A stretch of DNA of 64,000 nt, from the NCBI RefSeq assembly GCF_000240165.1, contig NC_017585.1:248001-312000 (forward strand). Reading direction: 5' to 3'. Shown piece by piece: positions 29,471 through 35,996 of this stretch (the stretch's first letter is position 1; each line of letters starts with the position of its first letter). A program made the position numbers and the translations under genes. Origin of the DNA: Streptantibioticus cattleyicolor NRRL 8057 = DSM 46488 (lineage in GTDB: Bacteria > Actinomycetota > Actinomycetes > Streptomycetales > Streptomycetaceae). Below the pieces are notes generated by a model. That model was not told where the DNA came from, did no database searches, and saw only the letters and a program-made list of their open reading frames with translations.

Positions 29471-30910
29471 TCACTGTGGTGTCGTGCTGCGGGGAGGAGG
29501 TGCCGGTCGGTCGTCGAGGTCGGCGAGGACGCCCAGGGGTACGGGAACGGCCAGCGGGCGGTGTCCGGCCGAGGGGGTGGTGGTGCCGTCGCCGCCGGCC
29601 GCGAGGCAGGCGACGGCGGTGGCGCAGGTGTGCCCCTGGCACCAGCCCATGCCCGCCCGGGTGAGCAGCTTGACGGTACGGGTGTCACGGGCGCCGAGGT
29701 CGGCGACGGCTTCCCGGACGCGGGCCGCGGTGACCTCCTCGCAGCGGCACACCTCGGTGTCGCCGGTGAGCCAGTCGGTCCAGCCGCGGCCGGGGGCGTG
29801 GGCCTCGGCCATGAGGTCGGCGAAGGCGCGCATCCGCCGCCGGGCCCGGCGCAGCCGCCGGGCGCGGGCGGTCGTGGTGAGCGCGGGCCGGCCGGTGAGC
29901 CGGGCGGCCACGGCGAGGCCGGCGAGTTCGCCTTCGACGCGGGCGAGCCGCCAGCCGCCGACGCCACCGGTCTCCCCGGCCGCCCAGACGCCGGCCACGG
30001 AGGTCGTCTGGTCGTCGTCGAGCGCCAACCCCGTGGCGGACCGGGGCAGTTGGCGGGTGGCGCAGCCGAGTCCGTCGGCCAGTGTGGTACTGGGGAGGAG
30101 TCCGTGTCCGACGGCCACCGCGTCGCAGGGGATGCGGCGTTCCGTCCCCGGCACCGGGCGCCAGGCGTCGTCCACCCGGGAGACGGTGACGGCTTCCACC
30201 CGGTCGGTTCCGTGCGCCTCGGTGACCGCGCTGCGGGAGAGTATCCGCACCTGATGTTGTGTCAGGACGGCAGCGTGGTGGACGGCTTCCAGGAGTTTGC
30301 GCGGGTTGGCGGCGAGGACGCCGGGGCGGCGGGCGTAGCGCGGGTAGCCGGCGGCTTCGACGACGGCGGGTATCCGGGCGCCGGCGGTGGCCAGGGCGGC
30401 GGCGACGGCGAGCAGCAGCGGGCCGCTGCCGGCGACGACGATCCGCCGGCCGGGCAGCACGCGGCCGGACTTGAGCATCGCCTGTGCCCCGCCGGCGGCG
30501 ACCACCCCGGGCAGGGTCCAGCCGGGGAAGGGCAGGTGGCGTTCGCCGGCCCCGGTGGCGAGCAGCAGGGCGCGGGCGCGCAGCCGGACCGGGCGTCCGC
30601 CGTCGCCGTCGGCCCCGGTGAGCGCGTGGACGTCCCACAGGTCTCCGGCGCCGCGGGCCACGGACCACACGTGGTGGCCGAGGAGGAGTTCGACGTGACC
30701 GGCGTCCAGGTGGCGGCGCAGCGTGGCGAGGGTGCGCCCGGTCGCCGGGGTGGTGGCGGGGTGGCGGAGGTATTCGCCGCCGAGGTGTCCGGAGGCGTCC
30801 AGTACGGCGACGCGCAGGCCGTGTCCGGCGGCGGTGGCGGCACCGGTCGCGCCCGCGCAGCCGGCCCCGACCACCACGAGGTCGTACGGGTCAGACGCCG
30901 GGTACGCCAT
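29471..30910 (-). CDS. FAD oxidoreductase with C-terminal BFD-type 2Fe-2S domain (hydroxyproline/D-amino-acid dehydrogenase alpha)
   Basis: Flavoprotein of 479 residues. The FAD loop is LVVVGAGCAGATGAATAAGHG at the N-terminus. A second nucleotide site includes RRIVVAGSGPLLLAVAAALA, and GVWAAGETGG sits near residue 320. The C-terminus carries a bacterioferritin-associated-ferredoxin-like domain: CRCEEVTAARVREAV and CQGHTCATAV supply the iron-sulphur cysteines. This layout matches the alpha subunit of heteromeric D-hydroxyproline dehydrogenase (and octopine/opine oxidase OoxA). Its start overlaps the end of the small 2Fe-2S gene by 20 bp, so coupling is likely. The beta subunit would be the DadA-like protein encoded at 31357-32541. 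Confidence 0.88.
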   Translation of the reverse strand: MAYPASDPYDLVVVGAGCAGATGAATAAGHGLRVAVLDASGHLGGEYLRHPATTPATGRTLATLRRHLDAGHVELLLGHHVWSVARGAGDLWDVHALTGADGDGGRPVRLRARALLLATGAGERHLPFPGWTLPGVVAAGGAQAMLKSGRVLPGRRIVVAGSGPLLLAVAAALATAGARIPAVVEAAGYPRYARRPGVLAANPRKLLEAVHHAAVLTQHQVRILSRSAVTEAHGTDRVEAVTVSRVDDAWRPVPGTERRIPCDAVAVGHGLLPSTTLADGLGCATRQLPRSATGLALDDDQTTSVAGVWAAGETGGVGGWRLARVEGELAGLAVAARLTGRPALTTTARARRLRRARRRMRAFADLMAEAHAPGRGWTDWLTGDTEVCRCEEVTAARVREAVADLGARDTRTVKLLTRAGMGWCQGHTCATAVACLAAGGDGTTTPSAGHRPLAVPVPLGVLADLDDRPAPPPRSTTPQ

Positions 30911-31184
30911 GGCCGTGGCCCTCCTGGGTGGTGATCTCGTCGCCGGGGCGGGCGGGGAGCAGGCAGGCCCTGCGGTTGGGCGTTCCGTTGACCGTGGCGA
31001 GGCATTCGTAGCACTGGCCGATGCCGCAGAAGGCGCCGCGCGGCCGGCCGCCGTTCCGGGTGGTCCGCCAGGCGAGGATGCCGGCGCCCCACAGCGCGGC
31101 GGCGAGGCTCTGGCCGGGATACGCGGCGACGGTGCGGCCGTCGACGCTGATGACGAAGGCCGGTTCGCGGGGGGTTCGGGTCAA
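30891..31184 (-). CDS. 2Fe-2S ferredoxin-like small (gamma) subunit
   Basis: A 97-residue subunit of the multimeric dehydrogenase. The sequence has FCGIGQCYECLATVNG and a later cysteine in NRRACLLPARPG, the plant-type 2Fe-2S pattern used in hydroxyproline and opine dehydrogenase gamma subunits. The N-terminal RTVAAYPGQSLAAALWGAGI is the usual strand-turn-helix start. It overlaps the alpha subunit gene by 20 bp on the same strand and follows the beta subunit gene after about 170 bp with no other gene. It would carry electrons between the flavoprotein subunits and the quinone acceptor. Confidence 0.88.
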   Translation of the reverse strand: MTRTPREPAFVISVDGRTVAAYPGQSLAAALWGAGILAWRTTRNGGRPRGAFCGIGQCYECLATVNGTPNRRACLLPARPGDEITTQEGHGHGVPGV

Positions 31185-31356
31185 CGCGCGGACTCCTTCC
31201 GGGGGTTGGGGTTCAGTGCCGCGTCATCCAGGGTCCGCCCCGTCGCGACGCCCGGCACGGCGCCTCGCGGCATTGCCGGATCGACCGAGCGGGCCCGGGC
31301 CAGGGGGAGCGAGGCCGATCCGGCGCCTCGCGACGCACCGCACCGGCCGCCGCCCC

Positions 31357-32541
31357 TCACCGGGCGGACCCTGGCTGACGCGCCACCAACCGGTGGCCGT
31401 GGTCGAACCGGCCGGGGTCGAACGGGCCGATGTCCAGGGGTGGTTCGCCGCCGGTGAGCAGCCGGGTGACGATCAGGCCGGTCGCCGGGGCGAGCCCGAT
31501 TCCCGCCCCCTCGTGGCCGCAGGCGTGGAGCAGTCCGGGCACGTGGGGGTCGGCTCCGATGGCGGGCAGGTGGTCGGGGAGATACGGGCGGAACCCCGGG
31601 TAGGCGCGCATCACCCGCACCCCGGCCAGCACCGGGAACAACGCGGTGGCCCCGGCGGCGAGGCGGCGCAGCGCGGCGGGCGACAGGGTGCGGTCGAAGC
31701 CGACGCGTTCCCGGCTGGCCCCGATCAGCACCGGTCCGGCCGCGGTGCCCTCCACCACCGCCGAGGTCTGGAGCCCCGCCGAGTCGCTGGCCACGTCGGC
31801 GACGTAGTCGGCCGCGTAGACCTTGTGGCGCACCAGGGGCGGCAGTGCCTCGGTGACCAGGACGAAGCCGCGGCGCGGCTGGACGGGCAGGTGGGTGCCG
31901 GCCGACCGGGCCAGTGCGCCGCCGTGGACCCCGGCGGCGTTGACCACGTGGGGGGCGTGCAGTTCGCCGGTGCCGGTGGCCACGCCGCTTACCTCGCCGT
32001 GCGGTCCGGTGAGGACGGCGGTGACCTCCTCGCCCAGGCGCAGCCGTACCCGGTCACCGGCGGCGCGCAGCAGGTGGGCGGCGGCGAGGGCGGGTTGGAC
32101 CTGGGCGTCCTGGGGGTAGTGGAACCCGCCGGCCGGTCCGGGGGCGAGGTGGGGTTCGAGGTCGTGCAGGCGGTCGGCGGGGACCTCCTCGGCGACGACG
32201 CCGGCCGCGCGCTGCCCGGCGGCGAGGTCGCGCAGCGCCGCCATCCGTGCCGGGTCGGCGGCGACCACCAGGCCGCCCTTGGGTTCGTACTCGATCTCCG
32301 GCCCGAACCGTCCGGCCAGCCGTCGCCACAACTGGGCGGAGAGCAGGGCGAGTCGCAGTTCGGGGCCGGGTTCCTTGTCGGAGACCAGCAGGTTCCCCTC
32401 CCCCGCGCCCGTGGTCCCGCCGGCGACGGGACCGCGGTCGACCACGGTGACGGACAGGCCGGCCCGGGCCGCGTAATAGGCGCACGCGGCGCCGGTCATG
32501 CCCGCACCGACGACGATGACGTCCGAGCTCCTCATGGACAC
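31357..32541 (-). CDS. DadA-like FAD-dependent D-amino-acid/hydroxyproline dehydrogenase beta subunit
   Basis: DAO-fold flavoprotein of 394 residues, oxidising the C-N bond of a D-amino or imino acid. The FAD loop is VIVVGAGMTGAACAYYAARAG followed by VVDRGPVAGGTTGAGEGN. The C-terminus has AYPGFRPYLPDHLPAIGADP and HACGHEGAGIGLAPATG, which close the flavin pocket. It is the first gene of the operon and the beta subunit partner of the two subunits downstream. The frame starts GTG-TCC-ATG, so the start is GTG at 32541 or ATG six bases on. A promoter-like -10 lies only a few bases upstream, so the message may be leaderless. Same-strand spacing to the gamma subunit is 172 bp. Confidence 0.88.
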   Translation of the reverse strand: MSMRSSDVIVVGAGMTGAACAYYAARAGLSVTVVDRGPVAGGTTGAGEGNLLVSDKEPGPELRLALLSAQLWRRLAGRFGPEIEYEPKGGLVVAADPARMAALRDLAAGQRAAGVVAEEVPADRLHDLEPHLAPGPAGGFHYPQDAQVQPALAAAHLLRAAGDRVRLRLGEEVTAVLTGPHGEVSGVATGTGELHAPHVVNAAGVHGGALARSAGTHLPVQPRRGFVLVTEALPPLVRHKVYAADYVADVASDSAGLQTSAVVEGTAAGPVLIGASRERVGFDRTLSPAALRRLAAGATALFPVLAGVRVMRAYPGFRPYLPDHLPAIGADPHVPGLLHACGHEGAGIGLAPATGLIVTRLLTGGEPPLDIGPFDPGRFDHGHRLVARQPGSAR

Positions 32542-32545
32542 GCCA

Positions 32546-32576
32546 GTAATATTTCACATTGCACTTTGACTGCCAA
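32546..32576 (-). promoter_or_regulatory. Promoter and operator-like site of the hydroxyproline-type operon
   Basis: On the minus strand TTGGCA (32576-32571) can serve as -35 and AATATT or TATTAC (about 32554-32546) as -10, spaced by 16 or 19. A start point just downstream would be at or next to the GTG at 32541. Overlapping the -10 is CAATGTGAAATATTAC (32561-32546), which agrees with 12 of 16 bases of the gntR site at 27490-27505. Confidence 0.5.
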
Positions 32577-32683
32577 GGGATCGGACGCCAATCGCGTTCG
32601 TTTCCCTTCCCGGGGGCCGCCCTCACGACCGCAACGACAGGGTGGTTATCATCTGAGCACCGCCTAGCTCGAAAGATGGACCA

Positions 32684-34129
32684 GTGACTGCGACCGTGGA
32701 CTCGTTCACCAACTGGAAGAACCGCGAGGAGATCGCGGAGTCGATGATCCCGATGATCGGGAAGCTGCACCGGGAACGGGACGTGACGGTCCTGCTCCAC
32801 AGCCGGTCCTTGGTGAACAAGTCGGTGGTCAGCATCCTCAAGACCCACCGCTTCGCCCGGCAGATCGCCGGCGAGGAGCTGTCGGTCACCGACACGCTGC
32901 CGTTCCTGCGCGCCCTCACCACGCTCGACCTGGGCCCCTCGCAGATCGACATCGGCATGCTGGCCGCGATGTACCAGGCCGACGACCGCGGCCTGTCGGT
33001 GGAGGAGTTCACCGCCACGGCCGTGGCCGGCGCCACGGGTCCCGACAAGATCGAGCGCCGCGAGCCGCGCGACGTCGTCCTCTACGGCTTCGGCCGCATC
33101 GGCCGCCTGCTCGCCCGGCTGCTCATCGAGAAGGCCGGCTCCGGCAACGGCCTGCGGCTGCGCGCCATCGTCGTCCGCAAGGGCGCCGGCCAGGACATCG
33201 TCAAGCGCGCCTCGCTGCTGCGCCGGGACTCCATCCACGGCCAGTTCCAGGGCACCATCACCGTCGACGAGGCCACCAGCACGATCGTCGCCAACGGCAA
33301 CGAGATCAAGGTCATCTACTCCGACGACCCGACGACGGTGGACTACACGGCGTACGGCATCAAGGACGCCATCCTCATCGACAACACCGGCAAGTGGCGT
33401 GACCGCGAGGGCCTTTCGAAGCACCTGCGCCCCGGCATCGACAAGGTCGTCCTCACCGCCCCCGGCAAGGGCGACGTCCCCAACATCGTGCACGGCGTCA
33501 ACCACGACACCATCAAGCCGGACGAGCGGATCCTGTCCTGCGCCTCCTGCACCACCAACGCCATCGTGCCGCCGCTGAAGGCGATGGCCGACGAGTTCGG
33601 CGTGCTCCGCGGCCACGTGGAGACCGTCCACTCGTTCACCAACGACCAGAACCTGCTGGACAATTACCACAACTCCGACCGCCGTGGGCGCTCCGCGCCG
33701 CTCAACATGGTCATCACCGAGACCGGCGCCGCCTCCGCCGTCGCCAAGGCGCTGCCCGACCTCAAGGCGAAGATCACCGGCAGCTCGATCCGCGTCCCGG
33801 TGCCGGACGTCTCGATCGCCATCCTCAACCTGCGGCTCGCCCGCGAGACCACCCGCGAGGAGGTCCTCGACTACCTGCGCAACGTGTCGCTGACCTCCCC
33901 GCTGAAGCGGCAGATCGACTTCATCAGCGCGCCCGACGCCGTCTCCAGCGACTTCATCGGCTCCCGCCACGCCTCCATCGTCGACGCCGGCGCCACCAAG
34001 GTCGACGGTGACGACGCGATCCTCTACCTGTGGTACGACAACGAGTTCGGCTACTCGTGCCAGGTGGTCCGCGTCGTCCAGTACGTCTCCGGCGTGGAGT
34101 ACCCGACCTACCCGGTCCCGGCGGTCTGA
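32684..34129 (+). CDS. gap: Glyceraldehyde-3-phosphate dehydrogenase, long form
   Basis: Glycolytic or gluconeogenic oxidoreductase of 481 residues, interconverting glyceraldehyde 3-phosphate and 1,3-bisphosphoglycerate with NAD(P). The catalytic core begins after about 125 residues: VVLYGFGRIGRLLARLL, then SCASCTTNAIVPPLKAM with the active-site cysteine and downstream histidine region. WYDNEFGYSCQVVR closes the fold. The N-terminal 125-residue extension (ESMIPMIGKLHRERDVTVLL) is that of the long actinobacterial GAPDH group, which sits beside a standard short Gap in these genomes. GTG at 32684 has only a weak GGA ribosome site. Divergent from the catabolic operon with 142 bp between. Confidence 0.95.
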   Translation: MTATVDSFTNWKNREEIAESMIPMIGKLHRERDVTVLLHSRSLVNKSVVSILKTHRFARQIAGEELSVTDTLPFLRALTTLDLGPSQIDIGMLAAMYQADDRGLSVEEFTATAVAGATGPDKIERREPRDVVLYGFGRIGRLLARLLIEKAGSGNGLRLRAIVVRKGAGQDIVKRASLLRRDSIHGQFQGTITVDEATSTIVANGNEIKVIYSDDPTTVDYTAYGIKDAILIDNTGKWRDREGLSKHLRPGIDKVVLTAPGKGDVPNIVHGVNHDTIKPDERILSCASCTTNAIVPPLKAMADEFGVLRGHVETVHSFTNDQNLLDNYHNSDRRGRSAPLNMVITETGAASAVAKALPDLKAKITGSSIRVPVPDVSIAILNLRLARETTREEVLDYLRNVSLTSPLKRQIDFISAPDAVSSDFIGSRHASIVDAGATKVDGDDAILYLWYDNEFGYSCQVVRVVQYVSGVEYPTYPVPAV

Positions 34130-34161
34130 CGCGTCGGAGCGGCGGATGCCCCCGTCGCCTC

Positions 34162-34177
34162 CCGGCCGGAGGGCCGG
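34162..34177. terminator. Short hairpin after gap
   Basis: CCGGCC-GGAG-GGCCGG lies 33 bp after the gap stop codon. A six-pair GC stem without a T-tract could help end transcription, as is common in these genomes, but the signal is weak. Confidence 0.35.
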
Positions 34178-34179
34178 CC

Positions 34180-34213
34180 TGATCACGGGCGTGCAGCACA
34201 GCCGGTCCGCCCC
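34180..34213. repeat. 34-bp direct repeat, left copy
   Basis: TGATCACGGGCGT at the left edge and GGTCCGCCCC at the right. The same 34 bases with one mismatch occur at 35897-35930. The two copies bracket the DUF4157 gene, so they may mark insertion or a duplication. Both contain the TGATCA palindrome. Confidence 0.8.
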
Positions 34214-34418
34214 GCGGTGAAGTTCGCCGGAAGGTCTCCGACCGGCCGCGGGCATCACCGCCGGTACCGCCGTGACGCGCGGGGTGTGGCCCTGGCCGCG
34301 CCGGGCACGGGGGATGTCCCGCGGTGTGCACTCGCGGCCCTGCTCCGTCGCGACGGTGCCTGGTAAGCGTGGCACGGGCATCCGCGTGGCGCGGCTGCCG
34401 CGGCGAAGGGAAGGGCTT

Positions 34419-35762
34419 GTGCACGAGCGCGCGAAGAACCCGCGGAAGGACACGGCGTCGCGCACGGCGCCCGGCCGCCGGACCGCTGCCCGGCCGTCCG
34501 CCATGGATCAGGAGGTCGGGGCGGACGCACCGATGACTCCGCAGCGGGCTCTGTTCCTCCAGACCACCGTCGGCAACGCGGCGGTCGCCCGGATGATCCA
34601 GCGACAGCGGCGCGCCCACCGCCCCCCTGGCGGCGGACGGGAAGCCGCGACCGGCACGGAGACCGAGGCCGCACCGGTGCGGCGCTCCGCCGTGCACGAC
34701 GTCCTGCGCTCCCCGGGCCGGCCACTGGCCGAACCGGTGCGCACCGAGATGGAATCGCGCCTGGGGGAGGACTTCCGTGCCGTGCACGTCCACGACGACA
34801 CCCCGGCCGCACGGTCCGCGGCCGAGATCGGCGCCCGCGCCTACACCTCGGGCGACCACGTCGTGCTCGGCCGCGGCGGCTCGGACGCCCACACCCTCGC
34901 TCACGAACTGACCCACGTGATCCAGCAGCGGCGGGGCCCGGTGGCCGGCACCGGGACCGGATCGGGGCTGCGGGTGTCGAGCCCCTCCGACCGCTTCGAG
35001 CGCGCGGCCGAGGCGAACGCCACCGAGGCCCTGCGTCGCCCGCTGCCCGCGCCGGCGGCCCGGCCCTTGCCGGCATCCGGTCCGGTGCCGCTCGGGGGCC
35101 CGCGGACGAACGACCACTCGCGGGCGCCGATCCAGCGTGCTCCCGCGGCGCCCACCACCGCCGCCCCGGTCGCGACGCAGGCCGTCTTCACGCACCTGGC
35201 GAAGGACGATGTGGAAGGCGAGTGCGGCGGCTTCGAACGCAGGCGGGCGTTGAGCGTCAACCCGCCTCAGCAGGGAGTGATCGTCCAGGAGATCACCCGG
35301 GTCTTCGCCGTGGAACAGTGGGACGGTTCGGCATGGACCGCCCTGCCGAACACGGCCATCGACGACTACGTCACGGCGAAGAACTCCACCGTGCACGCCA
35401 CTGTCGGCCGCTACTGGGAGTTGTGGCAGGTCGACGCGGAGGGCAACGTCTCCGACGGCGCGGAGGACACCTTCGGCCTGCCCTCCATCATCCCGGGAAG
35501 GACACGCAAGAACACCACGCGGGGGACCTACACGATCACGGGGAAGGCGGTGTTCCACCCCACCACCGCGGCGCCGGAGACTCTGGGATTCACCCGGCGC
35601 GGGGCCGCGCCCGCCGGGGACCTGTACAGCACCCTGTCCGACCCGACGGGGGCCATCACGGCCAACGGACTCACCACCACCGGCCAACCGGTGCACTGCC
35701 AGGTCCACGTCACGTGGGACAGCTCCGCGAAGGACAGGTACTCGGTGGTCACCATGGCGTGA
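34419..35762 (+). CDS. DUF4157 (eCIS core domain) protein
   Basis: A 447-residue protein with the conserved core of extracellular contractile injection system-associated proteins. The motif TLAHELTHVIQQ contains an HExxH (H162), a zinc-peptidase-like signature of this domain. The preceding block with the FRAVHVHDDTPAARSAAEIG stretch is also characteristic. The N-terminal 90 residues are basic and disordered. The C-terminal half (from about 270) is unlike DUF4157 and may be an effector or binding part. GTG at 34419 has GAAGGGAAGGG upstream, which is why I do not use the longer frame. No eCIS sheath, tube or baseplate genes are seen in the window, so it is orphan here. Role beyond the domain is unknown. 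Confidence 0.85.
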   Translation: MHERAKNPRKDTASRTAPGRRTAARPSAMDQEVGADAPMTPQRALFLQTTVGNAAVARMIQRQRRAHRPPGGGREAATGTETEAAPVRRSAVHDVLRSPGRPLAEPVRTEMESRLGEDFRAVHVHDDTPAARSAAEIGARAYTSGDHVVLGRGGSDAHTLAHELTHVIQQRRGPVAGTGTGSGLRVSSPSDRFERAAEANATEALRRPLPAPAARPLPASGPVPLGGPRTNDHSRAPIQRAPAAPTTAAPVATQAVFTHLAKDDVEGECGGFERRRALSVNPPQQGVIVQEITRVFAVEQWDGSAWTALPNTAIDDYVTAKNSTVHATVGRYWELWQVDAEGNVSDGAEDTFGLPSIIPGRTRKNTTRGTYTITGKAVFHPTTAAPETLGFTRRGAAPAGDLYSTLSDPTGAITANGLTTTGQPVHCQVHVTWDSSAKDRYSVVTMA

Positions 35763-35896
35763 GCCGACCGGGGCGGGGCCGGCACGCTGGTAGAACGCGA
35801 CCTCGCCACGGGCGATGGGGCACCCGGGCCCGGTTCCGGCCGCGTCGTGGATCACGGCCCCGGGGAACACCGGCACCGTGGCCGACGCCGAGCCGG

Positions 35897-35930
35897 TGAT
35901 CACGGGCGTCCAGCACAGCCGGTCCGCCCC
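35897..35930. repeat. 34-bp direct repeat, right copy
   Basis: Second copy of the repeat at 34180-34213; 33 of 34 bases match (the one difference is G to C within GGGCGTxCAG). It lies between the DUF4157 stop and the start of the SpoIIE-type phosphatase gene. The 234-bp gap here has no other feature I can support. Confidence 0.8.
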
Positions 35931-35996
35931 ACCGCGCCGGACGACAACACGCGGGACGGATCTTTCGACCCGGCTTTTGTGGGCACCTGTGCTGGT

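Noticed and set aside
34162-34213. An attachment site for an integrated element
   Set aside because: Direct repeats flank the DUF4157 gene, but no integrase, excisionase or tRNA is present, so I describe repeats only.
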